A stretch of DNA of 64,000 nt from Paenibacillus mellifer (GCF_023195895.1 NZ_JALPRK010000001.1:496001-560000); one strand, 5' to 3'. Shown: positions 1 to 9,076, numbered from the stretch's first letter. The notes: a model not told the origin generated them from the letters alone. Numbers and translations are program-made.

Positions 1-699
1 GAGGGCACGGATCTCATCGTCGTCCGCGAACTCACCGGCGGCATTTATTTCGGCGAGAAATACCGCCGCGATACGGAGCAGGGGCAGGAAGCCGTTGATA
101 CGTGCGCGTATAACGTCAGCGAGGTCGAGCGGATCGTACGCCAGGCGTTTGAGATTGCTCAGAAGCGCCGCAAGAAGCTGGCTTCCGTCGATAAGGCTAA
201 CGTGCTGGAGACCTCGCGGTTGTGGCGCGAGGTTGTGAATCGGGTCGCACCGGAATATCCGGATGTTGAACTGGAGCACGTCCTTGTCGATAACTGCGCG
301 ATGCAGCTGCTGCGCCGTCCGGCCAGCTTCGACGTCATCGTGACGGAGAACATGTTCGGTGACATTCTGAGCGATGAAGCGGCGATGCTTACCGGCTCGA
401 TCGGGATGTTGTCCTCGGCTTCCCTGGGCGAAGGCAGCTTCGGGTTGTATGAACCCGTTCATGGTTCGGCTCCGGACATCGCGGGTCAGAATCTGGCTAA
501 CCCGATTGCAACGATTTTGTCCGTAGCGCTGATGTTCCGCATGACCTTCGGTTATGCCGATGCCGCAGACGCGATCGAGGCAGCCGTCGCTGACGTACTG
601 AATGCCGGTCACCGCACAGGCGATATCGCCGTCGACAAGGGTCAGGCGGTCGGTACGAAGGAAATGGGCGACCTGATTGTTGCCGCAATCAAGAAATAA
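1..699 (+). CDS. leuB: 3-isopropylmalate dehydrogenase, C-terminal part (5' truncated by window edge)
   Basis: Third step of leucine synthesis: NAD-dependent oxidative decarboxylation of 3-isopropylmalate in the cytosol. The frame is open from base 1 and reads [20 protein letters not shown], a signature stretch of LeuB, followed by the metal and substrate segment [20 protein letters not shown] and the NAD-loop region [20 protein letters not shown]. 232 residues are visible; the family is about 355 residues long, so roughly the first third lies upstream. A strong terminator follows 70 bp after the stop, so leuB is probably the last gene of a leu operon. Identity is clear from conserved motifs. 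Confidence 0.97.
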   Translation, partial: EGTDLIVVRELTGGIYFGEKYRRDTEQGQEAVDTCAYNVSEVERIVRQAFEIAQKRRKKLASVDKANVLETSRLWREVVNRVAPEYPDVELEHVLVDNCAMQLLRRPASFDVIVTENMFGDILSDEAAMLTGSIGMLSSASLGEGSFGLYEPVHGSAPDIAGQNLANPIATILSVALMFRMTFGYADAADAIEAAVADVLNAGHRTGDIAVDKGQAVGTKEMGDLIVAAIKK

Positions 700-768
700 T
701 CAGCAGCGAGCAACAAAATTGACTTTGCATATGGCCGATGTTACCATGTGATAAAGATAAGAAGATGG

Positions 769-806
769 ACCCCCTGTTTGAGCTTAGCTCAAATCGGGGG
801 TTTTTT
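769..806 (+). terminator. Rho-independent terminator after leuB
   Basis: An inverted repeat (CCCCC..TTTGAGC, loop TTA, GCTCAAA..CGGGGG) is followed directly by six T. It lies in the 3' flank of leuB. Confidence 0.9.
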
Positions 807-964
807 GCCCCACAGCTGAGACTGTAGAGGAGTGGATGGGGTCCCAGGATTTACAAGCCTTATGCAGGAATTTGAAGCAAGCTTCACGAATAAATTATAT
901 GAAATCCCGTCCTGAGAAGGCTGAGAGGCGTGAATGAACCGAACGCGAGAAGGGGTGAAGGGGA

Positions 965-1375
965 ATGAGTTTTTGCTGCGGAGCCAGCATGCTGGGAACA
1001 AAGGGGACTTTGAAGCATTATCGTACGCAGGTTCATAATGTACCCCTGTTATTTTGCCCAGTGTGCCATCGGGTTGAGGTTCATTATAAAGTGGAGAACG
1101 AATACGAAATTCTGGCGGAATATGCGCATGGCGACGGAGTTTCGGAAATTGACTTTCAGGATTTCGTGATGGAGGACGATGAGTCCATCTTTGGAAACTG
1201 CGTCAATCGGGAAGACGAAGATCCCTTGGTGATCGTACAAAGCCAAATTGATATTTCGCTGGATCTCCTGTCCGTGGCCAAACAAATCGGCGATGAGAAA
1301 TGGACGGAGGAACTCAAAAAAAGGCTGGCTGTCATGAGCCGGCGTAGAGCTCGGCTTCAACACAACAATCGTTGA
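965..1375 (+). CDS. Small conserved-looking protein with Cys-rich N-terminus
   Basis: A 136-residue cytosolic protein that I do not recognise by name. It starts MSFCCG and has a second cysteine pair in LLFCPVCHRVEV (about residues 30-40), spaced as in small zinc-binding knuckles. The middle is very acidic and the last ~45 residues form a charged helix ending in RRRARLQHNNR. The start is supported by GAAGGGG just upstream. It is monocistronic, sitting between two terminators. Function unknown; zinc binding is an inference from the Cys spacing. Confidence 0.75.
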   Translation: MSFCCGASMLGTKGTLKHYRTQVHNVPLLFCPVCHRVEVHYKVENEYEILAEYAHGDGVSEIDFQDFVMEDDESIFGNCVNREDEDPLVIVQSQIDISLDLLSVAKQIGDEKWTEELKKRLAVMSRRRARLQHNNR

Positions 1376-1385
1376 TGGATTCGAA

Positions 1386-1419
1386 AATAGTCTCCCGGAA
1401 GGGAGGCTATTTTCACTTT
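1386..1419 (+). terminator. Rho-independent terminator
   Basis: Stem AATAGTCTCCC / GGGAGGCTATT with loop GGAA, followed by a T-rich stretch. It ends the transcript of the preceding small gene. Confidence 0.8.
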
Positions 1420-1679
1420 TTTAGGACTATGGTAGTCGTTTTGCGCTCATCCAACTTTTTTCGACAGTATCTCTGATTGACGGTATTTGGAAAACTTGAC
1501 TATGATTGAAATAGGTGGCTTTTGACTTATTAGATTTGATTACGTGGACATGCATCCATTGCCATGATGTGAAATCCTACGCCATAGATCGCATAGAAAG
1601 TTGAGTTAAACGCGCCGAGTCAGGGTAAGTTCTTCTAGGTAGTGATCGTATGATCATTTGAGTAAAGGGGGAACCACAC
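1420..1679 (+). other. Intergenic region upstream of the sensor kinase
   Basis: No ORF with a ribosome site is visible. A short palindrome, TGATC-GTAT-GATCA (1643-1656), lies close upstream of the kinase start and could be an operator or a chance dyad. I could not assign a convincing sigma-A promoter. Confidence 0.4.
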
Positions 1680-2786
1680 TTGTTGAGTGAATTTCAAGAG
1701 ACATTACTCCAGTCCGTCAAAGCATACCAATCGACCCAGCTCGTAAAAAACAAGTATGAGAACGTACTCCAACACCTGGACAGCGGAATAATGCTGTTTG
1801 ACAGCGATGGGGTTCTAACCTTTATCAATGTGCAGATGGCCAAACTGCTCGAAATGCCGCGCCAATCCCTGATCGGCTGCAACTTGCTGCAGATGCTGCG
1901 ACACCCGCATCTCAACCAATTTAAGAAACGCAAGATTTTGCGTATTTACCGGGAGACGATTTTTCATCGCAAAAAATATCATGAGTTAATCGACGAATAC
2001 GGCCGGCATTGGCTCATCACGGTCACGTACGGGGATCAGATGGATGGAGACTTTCTGCTAAGCGTCAAGGACGTTTCCGATTTCAAGCGAATCGAACAAA
2101 CGGCATATCAGAACGACAAGCTGGCGATGCTCGGGAAGATCTCGGCGGCGATTGCCCATGAGATTCGGAATCCGCTTACCGCCATTCGCGGGTTCATTCA
2201 GCTGCTTCGACCGCATTTGCTCCAGTTGGGCAAAGATGAGTATGCTCGGATTATTTTGACGGAAATCGACCGGGCCAACGACATTATTCACGAATTTCTT
2301 AATTCTTCCAAGCCGTCAGCCCCGCAGAAATCGACGGTGAACGTTTCTTCTCTGCTGAAGGAGGTCGTTCTTCTCACGGAAAGCGAGGCGCTGATGAAGG
2401 GGTGCCAAATGATCCTTCATGAGCCGAAGGAGGAATTGCTCGTTTCCATCGATGTCAAGCAGATCAAGCAGGTGCTGCTGAACATTATCAAGAATGCCAT
2501 GGACGCGATCGCTGAGGTAGGCGGTGACCACCAAGGGGTGATCGATATCCGTGCGGAGATGGAAGGCAAATCGGTGAACATCTCGGTGCAGGATAACGGC
2601 GGCGGGATGGATAAAGGGATGCTAAGCCGCTTGTTTGATCCTTTCTTTACGACGAAGGAGAAGGGAACCGGATTGGGATTATCGGTGAGTTACCGGATCA
2701 TAAGGAACCATCGAGGCAATATTACCGTGGACAGCTTAAAAGGAGCGGGAACGATCTTTGTGATCTCGCTCCCGCTGGCCATATAG
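1680..2786 (+). CDS. PAS-domain sensor histidine kinase, sporulation-kinase-like
   Basis: A 368-residue soluble histidine kinase. A PAS-like domain covers about residues 25-130 (LDSGIMLFDSDGVLTFINVQ). The dimerisation/phosphoacceptor helix has AHEIRNPLTAIRG with His160, then the ATPase domain with N box NIIKNAMDAI, G1 DNGGGMD and G2 GTGLGLSV. There are no membrane segments, so it senses a cytosolic signal. The TTG start follows AAAGGGGG with good spacing. No response regulator lies next to it; this orphan layout and the domain order resemble KinA/KinE-type kinases that feed the Spo0F-Spo0A phosphorelay. That role is inference. Confidence 0.9.
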   Translation: MLSEFQETLLQSVKAYQSTQLVKNKYENVLQHLDSGIMLFDSDGVLTFINVQMAKLLEMPRQSLIGCNLLQMLRHPHLNQFKKRKILRIYRETIFHRKKYHELIDEYGRHWLITVTYGDQMDGDFLLSVKDVSDFKRIEQTAYQNDKLAMLGKISAAIAHEIRNPLTAIRGFIQLLRPHLLQLGKDEYARIILTEIDRANDIIHEFLNSSKPSAPQKSTVNVSSLLKEVVLLTESEALMKGCQMILHEPKEELLVSIDVKQIKQVLLNIIKNAMDAIAEVGGDHQGVIDIRAEMEGKSVNISVQDNGGGMDKGMLSRLFDPFFTTKEKGTGLGLSVSYRIIRNHRGNITVDSLKGAGTIFVISLPLAI

Positions 2787-2787
2787 C

Positions 2788-2970
2788 TTATTCTTTTGGG
2801 CCCTTGGCCGGAGATACCGAAGAGGACGCCGCGTAATTTCCGCAAGCCGCAGAACAGGATTTCTGCTGCGAGCAGGAGGCGCAGGCGCCTTTTTTGCTTT
2901 TCTTGAAGCCGCGGTATAACACAAAGGCGGCGTAACCGAAAATGGCGGCGACGATCACAATATCGATCAT
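2788..2970 (-). CDS. FeoB-associated Cys-rich membrane protein
   Basis: A 60-residue protein: one N-terminal transmembrane helix (IVIVAAIFGYAAFVLY), a basic stretch RGFKKSKKG, and a cytosolic tail with cysteines (CASCSQQKSCSAACG). This is the layout of the small FeoB-associated Cys-rich protein family. It follows feoB by 40 bp on the same strand, with AAAGGAGC before its ATG, so it is the third gene of the feo operon. It probably helps ferrous iron transport or metal hand-off; the exact role is not known. Its stop lies one base from the stop of the convergent kinase gene. Confidence 0.88.
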   Translation of the reverse strand: MIDIVIVAAIFGYAAFVLYRGFKKSKKGACASCSQQKSCSAACGNYAASSSVSPAKGPKE

Positions 2971-3010
2971 GATGAATTGCTCCTTTCGTTTCCGGATCTA
3001 TTCGTTCCTT

Positions 3011-5041
3011 TTAAGCCAGACCCAAACCTAGTCGTAATCCGACTTGATAAATTAGAAATGATACGAGATAAGCAAGCGTTAACGAATAAGCGATCGAAAA
3101 GAACGTCCATTTCCAGGAAGCAGTTTCTTTGCGGAGAACGCCAACCGTGGCGAGGCACGGGGTGTAGAGCAGGACGAAGGCCATAAAGCTGTAGGCCTGA
3201 AGCCCTGTGAAGGATGCGTTGATCTGGCCTTGCAGGCCAGCCATATCCGGCGCGTGGTAGATGATGTTCATTGTCGATACCACGACCTCCTTGGCCATAA
3301 AGCCAGTGATTAAGGCGGCTCCGGATTGCCAGGTGCCGAAACCTAACGGCTGCAGAACGGACGAGAATAAACCGCCGATTGCCGCGAGGAAACTGTCGTC
3401 CATGTTCTCCGCCACACCGCCCGGACCCAGGTACGTGAGTAGCCAGATCAGCACGGAACCGCCGAGGATGAAGGTGCCGGCTTTGCGCAGAAAGCCTTTG
3501 CCTTTCTCCCAGGTACTGCGGAACAGAGTAACGCTTTGCGGCATTCGGTAAGGCGGGAGTTCGACCATAAAGAAAGAACGTTCGTTTTTGAACAGGAACA
3601 TCGAGAAGACTTTAGCCAGCACAAGCGCCAACACGATGCCGAGCATATACAGGGAAAAGACGATCAGGCCTTGCGACTCGGCAAAAAAGATACCGGCAAA
3701 CAAAGCGTAAACCGGCAGCCGCGCGGAGCAGGACATCAGCGGTATCAGCAGCATGGTCAGCATTCGCTCCTTTGGCTGCTCGATGCTGCGGGAAGCCATG
3801 ACGGCTGGCACGTTGCAGCCGAAGCCCAAGATAAACGGGATTAAAGCCTTGCCGTTTAACCCGACGATTTCCATCAATTTATCCATCATGACGGTTATGC
3901 GGGCCATATAACCGGAGTCTTCGATGAAGGAAATGATCAGGAACATGATGAAGATCTGCGGAATAAATACCAGCACGCCGCCGACCCCTCCGATGATACC
4001 GTCTACGATCAGCGCATGCGTGAAGCTCGACGCCTCTACATTCGTCAGCAGACTCTCCGTACCGCCGGTCAGGGGTCCGGTGATAAACCCATCGAGCAGG
4101 TCGGAGAGTGGATTGCCCAGCCAGTCGAACGTCAGTTGGAAAGTAAGAAACATGAAGGCCATAAACAGCGGGATGCCGAGAATCGGATGGGTGACGATGC
4201 GGTCGATACGTTCCGTCATCGTATGGGGTTTCTTCTGGGAGGCGTCAACGGCTTCGCTGCAGATATCCCGAATGTGCTTGGTGCGGACGTTGCGGATATG
4301 CTCCTCTGCGGAGGTGTCGAACCCAGCTGCGGCCAGTTGCTTCTCCGCTTCAGCACGGATGGCTTGCAGCTTGTTCAAGTCGCTTTGGGGCGGGAGCGCG
4401 GCGATGACGGCTGGATTATCTTCAAGCACCTGCAAAGCGATCCAGCGCAAGGCTGGACGCCCCTCCTCCCAGCCGGCGGTAAGCTCCCGGGAGATGTCGC
4501 GGATCGCCCGTTCGATCGCTTCGCCATAGTGAATGGCATACTGAGGGGCGTCTGCCGCCTCAAGATGCCGTTGCTCAATCGCCCGCAGCAGCTCTTTACT
4601 GCCTTTCCCGGTTCGGGCGATCAGGGGGAGAACCGGAGTTGTAAGCCGGGCTGCCAGCTTCACCGGATCGATCTGAAGTCCGTTCGCCTTGGCGACATCG
4701 ATCATATTAAGCCCAATGATCACGGGCTTTCCATATTCGAGCAGTTGCAGCGTCAGATATAAATTGCGCTCCAGATTGGAAGCGTCAACGATGTTCACCA
4801 ACACCGACGGGGATTCAGCGGCCAGGTATTCCGCCGCCACTCCTTCGTCCCGGGAGAGGGGGCGGAGGGTGTAGATCCCGGGCAGGTCGGTCAATTGGCC
4901 GGATTTGCTCCGCAGCTGGCCAACCTTTTTCTCAACCGTCACGCCGGCCCAGTTACCGACATATTCGTAGGAACTGGTCAAGGTGTTAAACAACGAGGTT
5001 TTCCCGGTATTCGGATTTCCGATCAATGCAGCATTGTTCAT
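3011..5041 (-). CDS. feoB: Ferrous iron transporter FeoB
   Basis: A 676-residue inner-membrane Fe(II) transporter. The N-terminal G domain starts MNNAALIGNPNTGKTSLFNT (G1), followed by the G3 region LTDLPGIYTL and G4-type GLNMIDVAK, then a helical spacer. The membrane part carries two Gate-like regions (FGCNVPAVMASRSIEQPKER; FMAKEVVVSTMNIIYH). The reading frame is open 75 codons further upstream, but that stretch overlaps feoA in another frame. The true start is the ATG at 5041, which overlaps the feoA stop as ATGA (4 bp) and implies translational coupling. A Fur-like box lies upstream of feoA. Confidence 0.96.
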   Translation of the reverse strand: MNNAALIGNPNTGKTSLFNTLTSSYEYVGNWAGVTVEKKVGQLRSKSGQLTDLPGIYTLRPLSRDEGVAAEYLAAESPSVLVNIVDASNLERNLYLTLQLLEYGKPVIIGLNMIDVAKANGLQIDPVKLAARLTTPVLPLIARTGKGSKELLRAIEQRHLEAADAPQYAIHYGEAIERAIRDISRELTAGWEEGRPALRWIALQVLEDNPAVIAALPPQSDLNKLQAIRAEAEKQLAAAGFDTSAEEHIRNVRTKHIRDICSEAVDASQKKPHTMTERIDRIVTHPILGIPLFMAFMFLTFQLTFDWLGNPLSDLLDGFITGPLTGGTESLLTNVEASSFTHALIVDGIIGGVGGVLVFIPQIFIMFLIISFIEDSGYMARITVMMDKLMEIVGLNGKALIPFILGFGCNVPAVMASRSIEQPKERMLTMLLIPLMSCSARLPVYALFAGIFFAESQGLIVFSLYMLGIVLALVLAKVFSMFLFKNERSFFMVELPPYRMPQSVTLFRSTWEKGKGFLRKAGTFILGGSVLIWLLTYLGPGGVAENMDDSFLAAIGGLFSSVLQPLGFGTWQSGAALITGFMAKEVVVSTMNIIYHAPDMAGLQGQINASFTGLQAYSFMAFVLLYTPCLATVGVLRKETASWKWTFFSIAYSLTLAYLVSFLIYQVGLRLGLGLA

Positions 5042-5280
5042 GAGACCGCCACCTCGATATGGGCGGCTTCCTTCTGACGGATGCCCAGCAGTTGACCGGC
5101 GCATTCCAACGTGACCGGACCACCCCAGAGGCAGTAGCGCTTCACTACAACGCGAGTTCCCTCCCGAACGCCGAGATCGGCGAGGCGCCGTTTCAGGACC
5201 GGGTCCATATTTCCGAATTGCGTGATGGCACATGAGGTTCCGGGCTTCAATCCAAGCAGGCAGCACCGACAGGTTGTCAT
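5038..5280 (-). CDS. feoA: Ferrous iron transport protein FeoA
   Basis: An 80-residue SH3-like cytosolic protein that modulates FeoB. The N-terminus MTTCRCCLLGLKPGTSCAI is Cys-rich; the core DPVLKRRLADLGVREGTRV fits the FeoA family, followed by the typical small beta-barrel. An in-frame ATG lies nine codons upstream at 5307, but the ribosome site (AAAGGAGAGG) sits between the two, so 5280 is preferred. It is the first gene of feoA-feoB-FeoB-associated protein. Confidence 0.93.
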   Translation of the reverse strand: MTTCRCCLLGLKPGTSCAITQFGNMDPVLKRRLADLGVREGTRVVVKRYCLWGGPVTLECAGQLLGIRQKEAAHIEVAVS

Positions 5281-5373
5281 GGGATTACCTCTCCTTTTCC
5301 TAATCAAATGGTAAGCAGTAGCGTCTTGTATGTAAGCCGTAAACGGCGTAGGTTCTAGCTGGACAATTGGTAT

Positions 5374-5388
5374 TGAGAATCAATCTCA
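5374..5388 (-). promoter_or_regulatory. Fur-like box upstream of feoA
   Basis: TGAGAAT-C-AATCTCA is a 7-1-7 dyad close to the Bacillus Fur core TGATAAT-N-ATTATCA. It lies about 95 bp upstream of the feoA start. Iron-dependent repression by Fur is the natural reading, given the operon it precedes. The promoter hexamers themselves are not clear. Confidence 0.75.
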
Positions 5389-5449
5389 ATTGGATTTGAA
5401 TGTAATATATCATGAGCAGGCAAACCGTACTGTGATTAACTTCATATCT

Positions 5450-5572
5450 GGATGAAGTTAGGGATTGAATAGCGGAGCGTTGACAGATCTACGTGAGCAA
5501 CAGAAATCCCGGCTGAATTCAAGATTCGACGTCGCATAACTTCTTTGAAAGATCTTCGTGATGCAAAGATGA
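5450..5572 (+). repeat. Dispersed ~120-bp intergenic repeat, copy 1
   Basis: This segment aligns along its whole length with the reverse strand of 31296-31432 and, in its second half, with 43029-43130. Shared blocks are GGATGAAG.TAGGGA.TGA.TAG, then CTACGTGAGCAAC, CCCGGCTGAATTCAAGATT and CTTCGTGATG..AAAG. It sits in the leader of the aldolase gene and explains an upstream in-frame extension of that gene as non-coding repeat DNA. Confidence 0.8.
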
Positions 5573-5622
5573 CTTTTCGAACAACCTTTAGTAAGATGGA
5601 TAGTAAAACGATGGAGAGGAAT

Positions 5623-6597
5623 ATGCCGGGTATGAAAGCCAACCAATGCAAAATCGTCGATTGCACCATACGTGACGGAGGACTGGTGAACAACTGGGAC
5701 TTCAGCGTAGAATTTGTCCAAAAATTGTACGCAGGCTTAAATGAGGCAGGCGTCGATTATATGGAAATCGGCTACAAAAACTCGCCCAAGCTCCTGAAGG
5801 GGGCGGATGAAGCTGGCCCTTGGCGGTTTCTGGACGACGAATTCCTGCGCAAGGTCATTCCTCAAAAAGGAACGACGAAACTATCCGCTTTGGTCGACAT
5901 TGGTCGAGTAGATGAAAACGATATTTTACCGCGCAGCGAAAGCCTGCTCGATTTGATTCGGGTCGCTTGCTACATAAAAGATGTAGACAAAGCACTGCAG
6001 TTGGTCCAATTGTTCCATGACCGCGGTTACGAGACCACGCTGAATATTATGGCGTTGTCGAATGTCATGGAGAACGAGCTGCTGGAAGCGTTCGAGATGA
6101 TCAAGGAGAGCGTCGTTGACGTGGTCTACATCGTGGATTCGTACGGAAGTCTCGACTATAAAGACATGGAGTATTTGGTTAACAAGTTCAAAACCCATCT
6201 GCCGGGAAAACGATTAGGTGTGCATACTCATAACAACATGCAGCTGGCGGTCTCCAATACCCTGGTGGCCGCCGATCACGGGGTAGAGCTGCTGGATGCT
6301 TCCGTTTACGGTATGGGACGCGCGGCCGGCAACTGCCCAACCGAATTGCTTGTGACTCATCTGAAGAATACAAATTATAAGTTGCGCCCTATTCTGGAAG
6401 TCTTAGAAGAGCTGCTCATCCCGCTTCGGGAGAAAGAGGAGTGGGGGTATTTGATCCCTTATATGATCACGGGGACGCTTGATGAGCATCCGCGCTCTGC
6501 GATGGCGCTTCGGGCTTCAGAGGACAAGGATAAGGCCGTCGATTTTTACGATAAGCTGACGACACCGGAGACGACGGTTAATCGGACAAAGAAATAA
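5623..6597 (+). CDS. HMG-CoA-lyase-like (DRE-TIM) aldolase family protein
   Basis: A 324-residue cytosolic TIM-barrel protein. The metal/catalytic motif appears as KIVDCTIRDGGLVNNWDF near the N-terminus, and the metal-binding HxH as GVHTHNNMQLAVSNTLVAA around residue 200, as in 4-hydroxy-2-oxovalerate aldolase and related HMGL-like enzymes. The late GMGRAAGNCPTE segment also fits the family. The substrate cannot be told from sequence. The ATG at 5623 follows GGAG by 6 nt; 5632 is a possible alternative. An open frame runs back to 5545 but lies in a dispersed repeat. Monocistronic, with a weak T-rich 3' hairpin. Confidence 0.85.
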   Translation: MPGMKANQCKIVDCTIRDGGLVNNWDFSVEFVQKLYAGLNEAGVDYMEIGYKNSPKLLKGADEAGPWRFLDDEFLRKVIPQKGTTKLSALVDIGRVDENDILPRSESLLDLIRVACYIKDVDKALQLVQLFHDRGYETTLNIMALSNVMENELLEAFEMIKESVVDVVYIVDSYGSLDYKDMEYLVNKFKTHLPGKRLGVHTHNNMQLAVSNTLVAADHGVELLDASVYGMGRAAGNCPTELLVTHLKNTNYKLRPILEVLEELLIPLREKEEWGYLIPYMITGTLDEHPRSAMALRASEDKDKAVDFYDKLTTPETTVNRTKK

Positions 6598-6738
6598 GGA
6601 TTTCAAGCCCGGCGCCTCGCGTTCGGGCTTCTTTTTTTTCATCGACAAATTTGGAGAAAAGGCAGGAAATAAGCGGAATATGTTGAATTAGTAGTTTCAT
6701 GACGGAAGACAGAATTTACCTCCGGAGGTTGATACGCA

Positions 6739-8841
6739 TTGAGGATTAGGGCAGAGGAACAAACGACAATCATCCAAGGGGTAATCGGATTGGCGGCAAT
6801 GGTCGGGGTGATCCGGCTGTCGGCGTGGAACGATTTTCCACCAGGGGCGGACGCGCTCATTCAAACGATGCATCTCCTGGCGGGGTTGATGTGCCTGGCT
6901 GTTTCGTTTGCCATATTTGCGCAGGGATGGATTCTGTTTATCGATAAACTTTCCAAGCAACGGCTGTATACGGCCGTTTTATTTACCATGATCGGGATCT
7001 TGGATATTCTTTACGCCGCTTCGCACGGAGACGTCACTTTGCTCGGATTCAAACCGGGCGGAAGTCTGGCGGCTTGGTTTTTGGTGATTTCGCATACGCT
7101 GGGGGCGCTGGGGATGCTGCGAATTTTCGCCGCGGAGGATCAGCAGGTGAACGGACATCAGAAGATCGCCATGTTTACAGGCGCAGGTCTGTTGTCCTTA
7201 GTGGTACTGCTTCTTTTAAACCGGTATCAAGCCAGCCTGCCGTCTCTGTTCGATTTGGAGTTCGGGATGTTCATCCTGCGAGCGGGCATTCCGTTGTTGT
7301 ACGTAATCACCGCGATGGCGATATTGTATCGGCACCGCGCAGAACGCCCGCCGGCTATCATGACGGTGACCCGAGCGCTGTTGTTTATGGCGATGGGACA
7401 TGTTCTGCTAACCTTCCCAACGGGACAGGGCGGGGATTTGGCGCAAGCGGCGGGACAATGGTATATGGGCATTTCTTATTACATCGTACTAAAAGGCGTT
7501 TACCGGCTGACCATTGAGGAACCGATGCGCGGCAAGCAGCTGGCGGAAGCCCAAATGAAGCATATGGCTTATCACGATGATTTGACCGGTCTGCCGAATT
7601 TGCGACAAATGAAAGAGCAGCTGGGCGAGTTCCTGGTGTTCTCGAGGGCTTGCACCGGCGTCGCGGTCATCAATATCGACCGGTTTAAAGCGATTAACGA
7701 CTCCCTGGGCTACAGCGCGGGAGACAAGCTGCTCACCGAGCTGGGGAGCCGCCTGTCGGCGCTGGAGGGGCAGCAGCAACGGGTGTATCGGATGGGTGAA
7801 GACGAATTCGCCGTGATCTTCCCGGAACTGCCGGACGATGCGGCGGCTGAGGAGCGGGCCAAGCAGCTGCTGGCTTCCGTGGATCCGGCGGTGCTTATTG
7901 ACGACACCGAATACCATATTTCCCTGAGCATGGGCTTATCCGTGTTTCCGAATGATGGGGACGCGGTGAATCAGATGATTCAATATGCGGATATGGCGGT
8001 GCATCATGCCAAGGAGAATGGCGTAGACTTTATGCGATATGATGCGGCGATGAAGCAACGTACCCAGTCGAAGGTGGAATTGGAGAACGATATGCGCAAG
8101 GCGTTGGAGCGAGAGGAGTTCTTCCTGGAGTTCCAGCCGCAGATCAGTTTGGATACGGGGAAAATGGTCGGGATGGAGGCGCTCGTCCGTTGGAATCATC
8201 CGAAGCGGGGGTTATTGCCGCCAAGCGAATTCATACCGTTGGCCGAAGAGAGCGGACTCATCGTTCCGCTCGGAGAATGGGTGCTGAAGACGGCTTGTCT
8301 GCATAATAAAAAATGGCAGCTGGACGGCTTTGAGCCGGTTTGCGTATCCGTCAATTTATCGATGCGACAGTTCCGCCAATATAATTTGGCTGAGCGCGTG
8401 GACGCGATCCTGCGCGAGGTTGGGATGGATCCGCGTTATCTGGAGCTCGAAGTGACGGAAAGCATGACCTACGATATTGAAACCGCGCTGGACCAGCTCC
8501 ATCGCTTGAAGCGTTTAGGAATACATATCAGCATTGATGATTTCGGCACAGGCTACAGTTCTCTTTATTATTTAAAAAGCCTGCCGATCGACCGTTTGAA
8601 AATCGATCGGGCCTTTGTGAAAGAGGTCATGTACGACGGAAACGATGCAGCTATCGTCTCCACCATCACCACGATGGCTCATCACTTAAAGCTGAAAGTG
8701 ACGGCCGAAGGCGTGGAGAACGAGGAGCAGCTGGAGTTCCTAAAGCTCCAGCGTTGCCACGAAGGACAAGGATATCTATTTAGCAAGCCGGTGCCTGCCG
8801 GCGTATTGGAAAGCGAGTTCCTTAGCCGGCTAGCCGGCTAA
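6739..8841 (+). CDS. Membrane-anchored GGDEF-EAL protein (c-di-GMP turnover)
   Basis: A 700-residue protein. Residues ~1-260 hold about seven hydrophobic helices, resembling a membrane sensor (MASE-type) domain. The GGDEF domain follows (HDDLTGLPNLRQM; active site MGEDEF, so the second Gly is Glu). The EAL domain has MEALVRWNHP, VTESMTYD, IDDFGTGYSSLYYLKSLP and VTAEGVE, so phosphodiesterase residues look intact. The net activity is therefore probably c-di-GMP hydrolysis, with the altered GGDEF as a possible regulatory GTP-binding domain. The TTG start follows CCGGAGG. Single gene; its terminator overlaps the stop codon. Confidence 0.93.
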   Translation: MRIRAEEQTTIIQGVIGLAAMVGVIRLSAWNDFPPGADALIQTMHLLAGLMCLAVSFAIFAQGWILFIDKLSKQRLYTAVLFTMIGILDILYAASHGDVTLLGFKPGGSLAAWFLVISHTLGALGMLRIFAAEDQQVNGHQKIAMFTGAGLLSLVVLLLLNRYQASLPSLFDLEFGMFILRAGIPLLYVITAMAILYRHRAERPPAIMTVTRALLFMAMGHVLLTFPTGQGGDLAQAAGQWYMGISYYIVLKGVYRLTIEEPMRGKQLAEAQMKHMAYHDDLTGLPNLRQMKEQLGEFLVFSRACTGVAVINIDRFKAINDSLGYSAGDKLLTELGSRLSALEGQQQRVYRMGEDEFAVIFPELPDDAAAEERAKQLLASVDPAVLIDDTEYHISLSMGLSVFPNDGDAVNQMIQYADMAVHHAKENGVDFMRYDAAMKQRTQSKVELENDMRKALEREEFFLEFQPQISLDTGKMVGMEALVRWNHPKRGLLPPSEFIPLAEESGLIVPLGEWVLKTACLHNKKWQLDGFEPVCVSVNLSMRQFRQYNLAERVDAILREVGMDPRYLELEVTESMTYDIETALDQLHRLKRLGIHISIDDFGTGYSSLYYLKSLPIDRLKIDRAFVKEVMYDGNDAAIVSTITTMAHHLKLKVTAEGVENEEQLEFLKLQRCHEGQGYLFSKPVPAGVLESEFLSRLAG

Positions 8842-8850
8842 GGATTTTTT
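8820..8850 (+). terminator. Terminator overlapping the stop of the GGDEF-EAL gene
   Basis: A perfect 24-nt palindrome (CCTTAGCCGGC and its complement around a central TA) is followed by ATTTTTT. Its 5' arm and most of its 3' arm are the last seven codons plus the TAA, so coding and termination share the same bases. Confidence 0.85.
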
Positions 8851-8904
8851 ATTGGTTCACGGCTCGCGCTACGCAGCTCATCTTAAATTGTAAATAATTC
8901 CCGC

Positions 8905-8933
8905 TTGCTTCGCTCCTCGAAACATGGTATATT
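8905..8933 (+). promoter_or_regulatory. Sigma-A promoter of the tRNA pair
   Basis: TTGCTT, 17 bp, TATATT. It lies about 38 bp before the tRNA-Pro gene. Confidence 0.7.
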
Positions 8934-8970
8934 AATTTTTGCCTTCCCAAAAAGGGCCTGCATTTTACAA

Positions 8971-9044
8971 CGGGACGTAGCTCAGCTTGGTAGAGCACCT
9001 GGTTTGGGACCAGGGGGTCGCATGTTCGAATCGTGTCGTCCCGA
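8971..9044 (+). tRNA. tRNA-Pro (anticodon TGG)
   Basis: Cloverleaf: acceptor CGGGACG/CGTCCCG, D-arm GCTCAGCTTGGTAGAGC, anticodon stem CCTGG/CCAGG with loop TTTGGGA (TGG at 9005-9007), and T-loop TTCGAAT. CCA is not encoded. The T stem has two G-U pairs. Confidence 0.95.
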
Positions 9045-9076
9045 TCTTCATGATTTTTATCTGTTGCAGGTCATCT

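Noticed and set aside
5042..5266. 75-residue N-terminal extension of FeoB
   Set aside because: The stretch overlaps feoA in another frame and has no homologue-like features. The ATGA overlap at 5038-5041 is the standard coupled arrangement.
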